The notes under the pieces are model-generated. The model was not told where the DNA came from and searched no databases. It saw only the letters and a program-made list of their open reading frames with translations. A DNA stretch of 64,000 bases. Source: an uncultured Schlesneria sp. (GTDB taxonomy: Bacteria; Planctomycetota; Planctomycetia; Planctomycetales; Planctomycetaceae). The stretch spans positions 62,001 through 126,000 of the forward strand of contig CAIULL010000113.1 in NCBI GenBank assembly GCA_903899985.1. Reading direction: 5' to 3'. Positions within the stretch are counted from its first letter, which is position 1; the number at the start of each line of letters is the position of its first letter. A program made the position numbers and the translations under genes. This document shows positions 47,301-55,814 of this stretch, piece after piece.

Positions 47301-49422
47301 GATCACTGCCGAGCATCTGGGAACGCTGAATGAAGTTCGTGCCCGTGTGCATTCTGACGATCTGGCGAGTTTCGATTCTCGCCTGTCAACTTATATGGCT
47401 GAAGGGACGGAGTATCGCAATGAATACCGGATCGTCCGGCCCGATGGTACCGCCGCAAGCCTCGAGGAGTATGGCTATGTCGACCGGGCGGCTGACGGTA
47501 CTGCACGCTGCCTGACGGGTATAGCAATCGATGTCACCGATCGGGTGGCGGCCACCGATGCGCTGCGCGCCAGCGAGATGCGATACCGTAAACTGGTGGA
47601 TCTATTACCGACTGCGATCTTCGTCTACGCCGATAACGGAATTCTTTATGGTAATCCGGCCTTTGTTCGGATGATGGGTGTTAGCGGAGAGAATGAACTA
47701 TTAGGGATTAGCCCATTTGACATCTCTCATCCTTCCGCACACGACGCGATTCGCTTGCGACACGAAGAGATGCTGCGAACCAGCGAGGCCACTGCGGGAT
47801 TTGAGATGAAGTTGGTGCGGCGCGACGGCAGGTCGGTCCCGGTTTACTCGGTCGCCGCTCCGATTTCCGGTTATGGTCAGTCGGCAACCGTTGTTGTCCT
47901 GTCCGACCTCACCGAGCGCGAACACGCGAACGAGTTACTGCGAACGGTGTTGGGCAGCGTCAACGACGCGATCATTACGATTGACGAGTCCGGCGTCGTT
48001 GGCTCTGCGAATCCGGCAGCGGTTCGGCAATTTGGGTATTCCGAAGAAGAAATCGTGGGCCAAAATATCAAGTTGTTGATGCCCCAGCCCCATCGGGACG
48101 AGCACGAAGGATATCTGGCAAACTATCTGCGGACTGGGATCGCGAAAGTGATTGGTATCGGCCGCGAGGTCGAAGGGCGCCGCCGAGACGGTACTCTTTT
48201 TCCGGCAGAACTGACCGTCACCGAGTTTCGCCTCGACGAGCAACGCCACTTCACTGGCGTGCTGCGAGACATCACAGCGCGGAAGCGTTTGGAGTCGCAG
48301 TTTCAGCAGGCGCAAAAGATGGAGGCGGTCGGGCGGCTCGCCGGTGGCGTTGCGCATGATTTCAATAATTTGCTTACGGTCATCAACGGTTATTGTGAAC
48401 TTCTGATGACTTCGGACCTTCCGGTCGGCGACCAGCGGCGAGAGAAGGTTGCGACCATCCTCAACGCCGGAGAGCAGGCGGCCCGGCTTACTCAGCAACT
48501 TCTTGCCTTCAGCCGCAAGGCGATCGTCGAGCCGAAAGAGCTCGACTTGAACGAGCTCGTCTCCGAATCTGCGAAGCTGATCCGCAGGTTAATCGGCGAA
48601 GACATTATCCTGGCTGTCATCAGCGCCGCCACACCGGTCTGGGTAAAGGCCGACCCAAGTCAGCTCGAACAAGTGATCATGAACCTCGTGGTGAATGCCC
48701 GTGACGCTATGCCGACCGGTGGTCGGCTGACCATCCAAACATCGATCGTCTCTGGGACAATGGGGGACGCAACGCGGTTCGCTCAGCTGTCCGTCACTGA
48801 CACAGGTCATGGGATGTCAGACGATGTGAAAGGGAAAATCTTCGAGCCGTTCTTTACGACAAAGGACGTCGGCAAGGGGACCGGGCTGGGCCTCGCGGTC
48901 GTACATGGGGTGGTCACGCAGTGTGGTGGACAGATTACGGTTGAAAGTGCTGTCGGCGTCGGAACCACTTTCCATCTCATGTTTCCCCTTGTTACGGTCC
49001 AGGCACCCGATGTGGCGGCAGAAACGATGCGGCTCGCAACCAGAGGAACCGAAACGGTCCTGCTTGTCGAGGACGAGAAAGCCGTCCGGAAAATTGCCCG
49101 TATGTCGCTACAGGCGCACGGATATACGGTGCTGGAAGCCGATGGCGCGGCGGAGGCAATTCGGCTGGCCGAGACTCATCCCGGAGAGATTCACCTGCTT
49201 GTCAGTGACGTGGTTATGCCCGAAATGGGAGGACGTCTGTTACTGGATGCTGTCAGAAAGATCAGGCCGGAATTGCGGGTCTTGTTCATGAGCGGTTACA
49301 CGGACGACGCGGTTCTCTTGCATGGAGTGGTTGAATCGACCGACGCATTTATCCAGAAGCCGTTCACTCCGCTCGGACTGGCACGGAAGGTGCGAGAAGT
49401 GATCAATGCTCCAGCAAACTGA
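44305..49422 (+). CDS. Hybrid histidine kinase with about ten PAS domains and a receiver
   Basis: The product has 1705 residues. Two hydrophobic segments lie at about 18-38 and 45-67, so the sensor is membrane-anchored with a short periplasmic loop. About ten PAS domains follow (about residues 75-1330), often with PAC motifs such as DITDR and DVTDR. Then come a HisKA domain with VAHDFNNLLTVINGY (phospho-His about 1350), an HATPase domain with NLVVNARDAM and FEPFFTTKDVGKGTGLGLAVV, and a C-terminal receiver (about 1587-1705) with VEDE, phospho-acceptor Asp in LLVSDVVMPEMGG, and Lys in IQKPFT. All catalytic residues are present. The sixth and seventh PAS domains are near-identical copies. No response regulator is adjacent, so the output partner is unknown. 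Confidence 0.9.
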   Translation: MPIQSQTNADINRAPARIASLYSVFGLLWIWISDRSLVWLGHTDDHGFMLAAGKGTLFIGITAVLLYWLVRREMAAVRTSKWLLRAVVEGTSDAVFVKDRDSRYMMANEAAARFIGRSVAEVIGRDDRELFEPADAERIISYDQAVMAGGKVATNELTLTSIGGTRTYHSTKAPYRDETGAVVGVIGISRDVSDRKAAVDALRLSEERFRELIDAIPQIVWTAGPDGTMTYVNAKAVEYTGMVVRDLAGWLWESVIHSDDLPRVVHEWRQCLADGLSRSVEMRMRAADGEYRWYIARNRPVRGINGEIASWVGTCTDIDDLKHAENALRETEASLRQAQRIAHLGSWSWEPPTDRVWWSDALFELFGVDRKAVSPSFDAFLKLLHPEERAVVFARVEAMKAGADEFANDLRVIRPDGSHIWIHSRARATRDADGALIRVEGTDQDITAHRKAEMSAREAEERLQSAVEVAGLGVIVIDYAQQTANLSPQAAEQFGFPAACTVSRNELHSRFHSEDRAEIERLTENALSLAGTGSFSMEHRVVRPDGSVRWLNVRKQVTFVDGCPNRAVVVSVDVTDRRHAVEALQSSEARYRLLFESNPHPMWVYDVDSLRVLAVNDAAVLEYGYHRDEFLGMTVRDLRPPEEIPRLEAFIAQLAPGRSHSTPWLHRRKDGTVFNVDISSHDLPEDGGRSRLVLALDITERLRAEESRDELLARLQLQIDRMPLAYIQFDSDIRYCNWNPAAEKIFGYSREEIIGQSVHFLVHPDDQGRIDAIGSRLRSGDVAAQSINRNVTKDGRTIICEWHNTPLFAPDGKFLGVLSMTQDITDRVQAEESRDELLARLQLQIDRMPLAYIQFDSDFRYSNWNPAAEKIFGYSREEIIGQTAHFLVHPDDQPQVDTIVSRLRSGDVAAQSINRNITKDGRTIICEWHNTPLFTPDGKFLGVLSMTQDITDRVRAEEALRESERRLRLSLESAGAIAFIWDVKSDSVTRFFSKEPALPITAEHLGTLNEVRARVHSDDLASFDSRLSTYMAEGTEYRNEYRIVRPDGTAASLEEYGYVDRAADGTARCLTGIAIDVTDRVAATDALRASEMRYRKLVDLLPTAIFVYADNGILYGNPAFVRMMGVSGENELLGISPFDISHPSAHDAIRLRHEEMLRTSEATAGFEMKLVRRDGRSVPVYSVAAPISGYGQSATVVVLSDLTEREHANELLRTVLGSVNDAIITIDESGVVGSANPAAVRQFGYSEEEIVGQNIKLLMPQPHRDEHEGYLANYLRTGIAKVIGIGREVEGRRRDGTLFPAELTVTEFRLDEQRHFTGVLRDITARKRLESQFQQAQKMEAVGRLAGGVAHDFNNLLTVINGYCELLMTSDLPVGDQRREKVATILNAGEQAARLTQQLLAFSRKAIVEPKELDLNELVSESAKLIRRLIGEDIILAVISAATPVWVKADPSQLEQVIMNLVVNARDAMPTGGRLTIQTSIVSGTMGDATRFAQLSVTDTGHGMSDDVKGKIFEPFFTTKDVGKGTGLGLAVVHGVVTQCGGQITVESAVGVGTTFHLMFPLVTVQAPDVAAETMRLATRGTETVLLVEDEKAVRKIARMSLQAHGYTVLEADGAAEAIRLAETHPGEIHLLVSDVVMPEMGGRLLLDAVRKIRPELRVLFMSGYTDDAVLLHGVVESTDAFIQKPFTPLGLARKVREVINAPAN
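46417..47172 (+). repeat. Tandem 378-bp duplication of a PAS domain unit
   Basis: Bases 46417-46794 and 46795-47172 encode two 126-residue units, both reading ESRDELLARLQLQIDRMPLA then YIQFDSD and ending DITDRV with Q or R next. The units differ by only a few residues (such as S/T-A in GQSVHF versus GQTAHF). High DNA similarity points to recent in-frame duplication or repeated homogenisation. Confidence 0.9.
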
Positions 49423-49455
49423 CAGATTCCTTTTCTAAAACAGAATTCACAGAGC

Positions 49456-51447
49456 CTACGGTTTCATCAATTCGGCTAACTGTCGGGCGATTTCTGGAAT
49501 CGAGTTCAAATTCGCCAGCCCAAGTCGAACGAAGTCTCCGTGGCTGGCATACATTGACGAGAGTAGCGTTTTATCGATATCCACCCAATGGACAGCTTGC
49601 GCATCATCGCCCGCCTGCAGCCGCATCGCCGCACGCTCGGGATTTGTCAGGTGCTTGTGCAGGACAGTCGTTTCCATCCATGCGTTGTCGGTATTTCGGG
49701 GGTCATCGACGACTCCTGTAAAAACGATTGTCGCGACGTTGAAGTCGAGTTTTGCTCCGGTTTCCTCGAATAGTTCACGCGAAACGGTTGCCGCCGTTGC
49801 CTCGCCCTCGTCCATCATTCCTCCCGGCAATGCCTTCTGGCCCGAATCTTTCCGCTGAATGACCAGCAATTGAAGACGACCGGTTTGGGGATCGAGGGAC
49901 GTGAGCAAAGCATCTCCGGCTTGATTGCGTCCCCAGCGACCCAGCAATCCGCGACCGCGCAGACCAGTCCGTCCAATCGGATTGAGTGGCCGCCCTTGCG
50001 CATCGATGAGGACGGGAACATCACCTTTTCGAGTTCTGGTAACGAATTTCCGTTGGACCAGCTTGATGTCTGCCGGGTCGGCCCATTCCCCTTCGTGCTG
50101 GAAAACGACATCGGCCGTGTATTCCGGTGGTGCGTACCCATTCAGCAATCTGGTCCAATCGGCATCCGACTCATCAACGTGCAGACGCTGCGGATAGCCG
50201 CGTGCCGTTCCGTTACGAGATTTTTTTGGTTCTGGTGGATTCAGGCTTTCGATTGCTAATCCCGAGAGCAGATCTTTCAAGTGCGTCGACTCCTTAATTG
50301 CATCCTGTCCGATAAACTGAACATTCGAGCGGCAATCCGCAAGAGCACTCGCGTTAAAGAGAAGCTCGGTTGCGCCTGGCGTTGCAACGAGAAGTGCGAT
50401 TGGATCATAGAGATTGAATTTACTCACCCGACTCCATACCAGCGGGAAATCATCCGCGTTCATCGTCGCTTCACCAAGCATTCGTTTCCCTTCCGGGCTT
50501 TTCGAATCGACATCCGTGAAGGTATTGAAGAACCATTCGGAGGTTAATTGAGGGTTCACGTGTCCTTTCTGTATCCCTTCCCACAAGTGCTTCAGCGACA
50601 GAAACTGCTGTTCCTTAAGATAGACACCGATCGGGTGCTTCGTCCCCGCAATTCCGTCATAAAAACTGCGCCGCATCGCCGCGTGGTAGGCGGCTTCCTT
50701 TGTCACCACAAACACCGGGATGCCCAATTCCTGCAATCGAGCATAGACGAAATCGGCTGAAGGCTGATGTGTGACGTTGTTATAGGCGCGTCGGTCTGCG
50801 ACCACGAATCCCCGGTGATCCAGCTTTGGTTCCACTCCTCCCATCACCACAACTTTCGAGGTCTTTTGTTTGACGAGTTCACTGTCATCGTGTAGCAGCC
50901 TCGCAAAATCGGCCATCCCGGAATTCAGCAGTATCACGGCCGTCAGGTCTGGAACCCTCTTCAGTTCGTTTTTCAAAAGAACAAGACCATTCATCTCAAC
51001 GACGGCTTCCCGACGCAGCAGCGGAGTTTCCACAAAAGCGCGATGATCCACTTTGCGGCCCTGAGTCGCCTTAACGTCGAGTGCACCCGTTGCATCGTAG
51101 ACCTCAAAATCATAATCCTCGCCCACTCCTACCCTGGTCTTTTCGAGGCCAAGATCGTCGAGCACACATCGGGCAAATTTCGCACGCAGAGTACGAATTT
51201 CACGATCTCCCAACGTGGCCAGGACACATCGAAGGTCAAAAAAACCTCGTTGTTCGAGGCTCTTCACAATAATCAATACGCTCAGATCATCGGGATCTCG
51301 ATTGGGGTCGGTGAATAGAAACAGCGGAGCGGGTGTCTTCGGCTGCAGCTGTTGAAGTGTCCCAATGATTCGAGTCTGCTCAGGCTCCAGGGAGACGCGC
51401 TCCCCCGCGGCGAGCATCAGAATCATCCATAAAACCTGCATTGTCAT
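49456..51447 (-). CDS. Nucleoside hydrolase-like domain fused to NUDT9-type ADP-ribose pyrophosphatase
   Basis: The protein has 663 residues. A short hydrophobic N-terminus (MTMQVLWMILMLAAG) may be a signal peptide or anchor. Residues about 40-400 look like an inosine/uridine-type nucleoside hydrolase, with an acidic metal site LFTDPNRDPDDLS (45-56) that varies from the usual DTDPGxDDA. Residues about 435-650 closely resemble mitochondrial NUDT9: EYTA and WADP, NPIGRTGLRGRGLLGRWG, a complete Nudix box (Gly543, Glu549, Arg557, Glu558, Glu561, Glu562, Gly564), VDDPRNTDNAWMET and QAGDDAQAVHWVDI with YASH. NUDT9 hydrolyses ADP-ribose to AMP and ribose 5-phosphate. The fusion could recycle ribosyl nucleosides and ADP-ribose, though substrates are untested. 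It converges on the histidine kinase gene. Confidence 0.85.
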   Translation of the reverse strand: MTMQVLWMILMLAAGERVSLEPEQTRIIGTLQQLQPKTPAPLFLFTDPNRDPDDLSVLIIVKSLEQRGFFDLRCVLATLGDREIRTLRAKFARCVLDDLGLEKTRVGVGEDYDFEVYDATGALDVKATQGRKVDHRAFVETPLLRREAVVEMNGLVLLKNELKRVPDLTAVILLNSGMADFARLLHDDSELVKQKTSKVVVMGGVEPKLDHRGFVVADRRAYNNVTHQPSADFVYARLQELGIPVFVVTKEAAYHAAMRRSFYDGIAGTKHPIGVYLKEQQFLSLKHLWEGIQKGHVNPQLTSEWFFNTFTDVDSKSPEGKRMLGEATMNADDFPLVWSRVSKFNLYDPIALLVATPGATELLFNASALADCRSNVQFIGQDAIKESTHLKDLLSGLAIESLNPPEPKKSRNGTARGYPQRLHVDESDADWTRLLNGYAPPEYTADVVFQHEGEWADPADIKLVQRKFVTRTRKGDVPVLIDAQGRPLNPIGRTGLRGRGLLGRWGRNQAGDALLTSLDPQTGRLQLLVIQRKDSGQKALPGGMMDEGEATAATVSRELFEETGAKLDFNVATIVFTGVVDDPRNTDNAWMETTVLHKHLTNPERAAMRLQAGDDAQAVHWVDIDKTLLSSMYASHGDFVRLGLANLNSIPEIARQLAELMKP

Positions 51448-51771
51448 TGTTCCGGCCTGTCATGATCGCTGTCGGTCTTCAAGCAACGTTTCGCTGCCAC
51501 GAATTTTACCAATGGGATATGCGGCACGCGAACATCCCCTTACTCAAAAAGTTTCTGTTCGCTCTGTCGCGAGTTTAATCTCAAATCAATTGAGAAACAG
51601 GAGTCATGTGACCGTCATCGTTGGTCTTTTGGCGTGTATTATGGTTAGAATCCATCGTGCCATTCGTCTTCCGTCAACATCGATTTCTTACTTGAATGAC
51701 GATATGTTGACCGGCTGTGAAATGGTCAAAAGTCATGTCACGAGTACGAGTTGTCACGGGAGAATTTGGTG
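51448..51771. other. Divergent promoter region
   Basis: This stretch of 324 bp lies between divergent genes. It contains a small palindrome, TCTCAA-ATCAA-TTGAGA (51579-51595), which could be an operator. No gene is convincing here. Confidence 0.4.
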
Positions 51772-52929
51772 ATGAGGGTACGTGATTGGAATATCGGAAT
51801 CGTCGTCTGTTTTCTCGGCGTTTTAGGAACGTTTGTGTCTGCCGTTGATGCGGCTTCGATTGAAGAAAGCATCCAGACAATCAAGGCCGTCGGGCCGGAA
51901 GGGGCAAGACATTCTGCTGCAATTGCCGCCGTCAAAGAGCTTTCCAAAGCTTCGGCAGAATCACTCCCCATCCTGTTAACGAGTTTCGAAGGAGCCAATC
52001 CGCTCGCCGTCAACTGGCTTCGGTCGGTCGTCGATACGATTGCGGATCGGACATTGAAATCGACCGGTAAACTTCCTGCTGGATCTCTTGAAGCATTTGT
52101 GAAAGATACGGCGCGGTCGCCCGAAGCCCGACGTTTGGCTTATGAATGGCTGATTAAAGTTGACAACACGGCGGCGGATCGGCTGATTCCGGGAATGATC
52201 AACGACGCAAGCCCTGAATTTCGCCGGGATGCCGTCGCCCGGCTGATCACTGAGGCCACCAAATTACACGGCGAAGGTAATAAGGAAGCCGAGTCAAAAA
52301 TATTGAGACAGGCGTTGAATGGTGCCATTGATGACGATCAGGTCAAAGCGATCGTCAAGCCCCTGAAAGAGCTTGGTGAAACTGTTAATCTGCAAAAACA
52401 CTTTGGGTTTCTGACGGAGTGGAATTTGATTGGCCCTTTCGACAATGTCGGATTGAAAGGGTTTAATATCGCGTATCCTCCTGAGATGGAACGCAACTTT
52501 AAAGCCAAATATGCGGGCAAATCGGGTGAGGTCGAATGGAAGTCGTATACGACCGAGGACGAATACGGAACTTTAGATATTGCGAAAAAGACCGAACCCT
52601 TCAAAGGTGCGGTCATGTATGCCGCGACAACTTTCGTCGCTGACAAGGCTCGTGAAATTGAAGTGCGAATCGGTACCCCGAACGCCTGGAAACTGTGGGT
52701 CAACGGAGTGCAGATCTTTGCTCGCGATGAATATCATCGCGGGACATTTCTTGATCAGTACAAGGTCAGTGCCAAACTTAAGCCGGGTCCTAACGAAATC
52801 TTGTTGAAGATTTGCCAGAATGAACAGACTGAGGAATGGGCACAAGCCTGGACGTTCCAGCTTCGAGTCTGCGATCATTCGGGGGTTGCCGTGTCGCCAG
52901 TCACTTCTGCGACGACGTCAACGAAGTGA
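51772..52929 (+). CDS. Secreted HEAT-like / sugar-binding-like protein
   Basis: With the ATG at 51772 (CGGGAG upstream) the protein has 385 residues. An N-terminal signal peptide (VVCFLGVLGTFVSAVDA) precedes helical segments reminiscent of HEAT repeats (ESIQTIKAVGPEGARHSAAI, RRDAVARLITEATKL). The second half is beta-rich, with VNLQKHFGFLTEWNLIGPFD, AATTFVADKAREIEVRIGTPN and KLWVNGVQIFARDEYHRG. This pattern is found in sugar-binding or jelly-roll domains of planctomycete secreted enzymes. No catalytic residues are visible. Function is unknown, and a binding role at the cell surface is plausible. Confidence 0.6.
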   Translation: MRVRDWNIGIVVCFLGVLGTFVSAVDAASIEESIQTIKAVGPEGARHSAAIAAVKELSKASAESLPILLTSFEGANPLAVNWLRSVVDTIADRTLKSTGKLPAGSLEAFVKDTARSPEARRLAYEWLIKVDNTAADRLIPGMINDASPEFRRDAVARLITEATKLHGEGNKEAESKILRQALNGAIDDDQVKAIVKPLKELGETVNLQKHFGFLTEWNLIGPFDNVGLKGFNIAYPPEMERNFKAKYAGKSGEVEWKSYTTEDEYGTLDIAKKTEPFKGAVMYAATTFVADKAREIEVRIGTPNAWKLWVNGVQIFARDEYHRGTFLDQYKVSAKLKPGPNEILLKICQNEQTEEWAQAWTFQLRVCDHSGVAVSPVTSATTSTK

Positions 52930-53082
52930 TTGAACTTTTGTGAGTCGCCATACCAGTTTCACGATGCGGTGAGTTCCAGGTTACGATCCCACCACGGATC
53001 GACGTTTTCAGTTCGTCAAATTTTCTCCATTTCTTGCGGTGCTTCAACGACTCGACCGTCCGACTCTAATTCGGGTCATCTG

Positions 53083-54567
53083 ATGCGTACATTACTTGTA
53101 ATCGACGACGAGCCGAATATTGTTTTTTCATTCAAATCAACTCTGGCCTCGGCTGAGTTGAATGTGATATCGGCGAGTACCGCACGCGAGGGAATTGAGC
53201 TGATCAAAATCAGACGACCGGATGTCGTCATGCTGGATGTTCGTCTGCCGGATTTATCCGGGCTTCAAGCTTACGAGCGGATTCGGGCGATCGACGAGCG
53301 AATGCCCGTCATTGTGATGACGGCATTTGCCAAGACCGAAACTGCGATTGAAGCGATCCGCTTGGGTGCATTCGAATACCTGGTTAAGCCCGTTGATCTT
53401 CGACGATTGAAAGACGTGGTCTCAAAGGCGCTTGAAGTCAGTCGATTGAATCGTGTTCCCGCTTTGCTGGAAACGGAAGAAACCGACAACCTCGCTGCCG
53501 ATCATATTGTGGGGAATTCACCTGCGATGCAGGACGTCTACAAAGGGATCGGAAGGATCGCCCCTCAAGACAGCACCGTACTGATCCTCGGCGAGAGTGG
53601 TACCGGTAAGGAGTTGGTTGCACGCGCGATCTATCATTACAGCCAGCGTAATCAGAAACCGTTTCTGGCGATTAATTGTGCCGCGTTACCTGAATCGTTA
53701 CTTGAAAGCGAACTTTTTGGACACGAGCGTGGGGCCTTTACCGGTGCCGACCAGAGGCGGATTGGCAAGTTTGAACAGGTGAATGGCGGGACTATTTTTC
53801 TCGATGAAATCGGGGATATGAGTCCTGCGACTCAGGCCAAAGCACTGCGGTTGTTGCAAGAACAGCAGTTCGAGCGGATCGGCGGGAATGTGACGGTCAA
53901 AACGGACGTCAGAATTATTACTGCAACCAATCGAGATCTGAATCAACTGGTCGCTGAAGGGAGGTTTCGCCAGGACCTTTTTTATCGATTGAACGGATTT
54001 ACGATCCAGTTGCCGCCGCTTCGCGAACGGCGAGAGGACATTCCGATACTTACCGAACATTTCCTGAAATTATTCAATCGCGACCTGAACAAGTCGGTCA
54101 TTGGAGTTTCCGAAGATGTGATGCACATTTTGCAATCGCATGACTGGCCAGGAAACGTACGGGAATTTCAGAGTGCGATTAAGTACGCGATCATCCAGGC
54201 AACCGGAGTGGTCATTACGCCTGATTGCCTTCCCCAAAGCTGCTACGCCAGCCAGGCAATGATCAGTCCAGAGTCGCACCACGTCGCAGATTCAACAAGC
54301 GGTGCGGATGACCCCATTGTCCCACAGTCGACATCATTTGATTTGAACGGGTTTGTTCGCCAGCTGTTGACCGAAGATCGGCCCGACTTGTATCGGGTCA
54401 TCACTCAAGAAGTCGATCACCAAATCCTGCGAGAAGTGATGGCGCACTGCAATGGTAGCCAGCTTCAAGCCGCAGAGAAATTGGGAATCTCACGAATGAC
54501 ACTTCGCTCAAAGCTTCGTGCGATTGGAATTATTCAAGAGAAAGGGACCGGGAATTCGGATCGCTAA
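53083..54567 (+). CDS. Sigma-54-dependent response regulator (NtrC-like)
   Basis: With the ATG at 53083 ([13 protein letters not shown]) the product has 494 residues. An open frame runs 51 codons further upstream but lacks family similarity. The receiver has VIDDEPN, the phospho-Asp in [13 protein letters not shown] and the Lys in YLVKPVD. The AAA+ domain shows [15 protein letters not shown] (Walker A), [14 protein letters not shown] with the sigma-54 contact [14 protein letters not shown] (Walker B) and the arginine finger region [13 protein letters not shown] Fis-type HTH closes the protein ([20 protein letters not shown]). It activates sigma-54 promoters after phosphorylation. No cognate kinase is adjacent. 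Confidence 0.93.
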   Translation: MRTLLVIDDEPNIVFSFKSTLASAELNVISASTAREGIELIKIRRPDVVMLDVRLPDLSGLQAYERIRAIDERMPVIVMTAFAKTETAIEAIRLGAFEYLVKPVDLRRLKDVVSKALEVSRLNRVPALLETEETDNLAADHIVGNSPAMQDVYKGIGRIAPQDSTVLILGESGTGKELVARAIYHYSQRNQKPFLAINCAALPESLLESELFGHERGAFTGADQRRIGKFEQVNGGTIFLDEIGDMSPATQAKALRLLQEQQFERIGGNVTVKTDVRIITATNRDLNQLVAEGRFRQDLFYRLNGFTIQLPPLRERREDIPILTEHFLKLFNRDLNKSVIGVSEDVMHILQSHDWPGNVREFQSAIKYAIIQATGVVITPDCLPQSCYASQAMISPESHHVADSTSGADDPIVPQSTSFDLNGFVRQLLTEDRPDLYRVITQEVDHQILREVMAHCNGSQLQAAEKLGISRMTLRSKLRAIGIIQEKGTGNSDR

Positions 54568-54577
54568 AAGCCGCCCA

Positions 54578-55672
54578 TCACGGTTTTTTCTCGAATTTTG
54601 CCGTCGGAAATCCATTCTCGTACGAGATCACGTACGCACCGTTTGATGTCTCGTATCGAATATCTTCCTTTCGAAAGAAATCCGTTGATGATTTTTTATT
54701 CAGGAAAAACGAAGAATCGGTGCGCAAATACTTCTCTGCCACACGAAAAACAATTTCCGTTCGTTGCCCCAGCGAATGGCCAAAGCTGGTGAACGTCCTG
54801 CCGTCGAGATGGTTTTTCGTCACGAAAAATGGCTCTACATCGATGTTGGCCGCCTTCATGGAATCGACCATTTGCTTTGCCTCATTAAAAGGGCTCGTCG
54901 TATCGTCGGTTCCATGCACGACAATAATTTTCGCGGAATGACCGAGACGTTTCATTTCTGCCAGGTGTGCAGGGTTGGCGATAAAACGGATTTCGCGATC
55001 ATCATCAGTCAAAAAATGGGGATGATTCGGGTCTCGGTTCCATCGTGCATTTAAGGTGCTGCCGCCTGGCAATCCAAAAGCAATGTCGTCCGACAACTTA
55101 CACATTCCGCACATATCGATGACACAGGTAAACGTGCGAGGCGCAAATTTGTTACACATCAATGCGACCTGGCCCCCGCCTGACCCTCCGGCAACATAAA
55201 TTCGTCCCGGATTGAACAAGACATTATTCGCCCTTAAACCCTGCTGGACGTACCACAACGCTCGCAGCGCATCGAGCGCCTGAAGGTATCCAAAATCATA
55301 GGGGTCTGAAGCCTCAAGACCTTCGTGCTTGCCGCTCTGGAGATAATCGACGGCAATCGAGACGACATCGAGACGTTCGGTGAGCGCCTTCGGATCGGCC
55401 GAGCCCACGGCTCCAGTACCACCCCAGTTGTGCAGGGTGAGCATCAGGCCCGTTTTGCCGGAAACGCGATCTAATCGGCCGAACGGGTAATTAATGTATA
55501 CCGGGACATGTCGAGGGGCCGGGTGTAACGGCCATTCTTGAGCGGGGATCTCGACAGAACCATTCTCAACCGGAAGTTTTGGCCAGCCTTTCGGGATGAC
55601 TTCAGCAGCCGTCAGGCTGTCAGACCAGGATACGATCATGACGAACAAGAAAGTCCGATGCCATCGGATCAC
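54578..55672 (-). CDS. Secreted alpha/beta-hydrolase (esterase or PHB-depolymerase-like)
   Basis: The protein has 364 residues and a signal peptide (RTFLFVMIVSWSDSLTAAE, with cleavage near TAA). The nucleophile elbow is YVAGGSGGGQVALM with Ser in GSGGG, a charge-relay Asp lies in VVHGTDDTTSPF, and a His probably follows in KNHLDGRTFTSFGHSLG. An early motif GLMLTLHNWGGTG may be the oxyanion-hole region. This matches the esterase/peptidase S9-like group of alpha/beta hydrolases, but the substrate cannot be read. The gene ends 10 bp from the converging sigma-54 regulator gene, without a clear terminator between them. Confidence 0.72.
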   Translation of the reverse strand: MIRWHRTFLFVMIVSWSDSLTAAEVIPKGWPKLPVENGSVEIPAQEWPLHPAPRHVPVYINYPFGRLDRVSGKTGLMLTLHNWGGTGAVGSADPKALTERLDVVSIAVDYLQSGKHEGLEASDPYDFGYLQALDALRALWYVQQGLRANNVLFNPGRIYVAGGSGGGQVALMCNKFAPRTFTCVIDMCGMCKLSDDIAFGLPGGSTLNARWNRDPNHPHFLTDDDREIRFIANPAHLAEMKRLGHSAKIIVVHGTDDTTSPFNEAKQMVDSMKAANIDVEPFFVTKNHLDGRTFTSFGHSLGQRTEIVFRVAEKYLRTDSSFFLNKKSSTDFFRKEDIRYETSNGAYVISYENGFPTAKFEKKP

Positions 55673-55814
55673 GATCCGCGACCTCCTTAATCAATATGTT
55701 TTAATAAATTGGATGATTGATTCATCACGAACTTCGTCGTGATTGAGACAGAAAGACTTTACTAGAATACGCGGATTAATTTCAATTCGTGAGACTGAAA
55801 TATCTGGATTAAAG

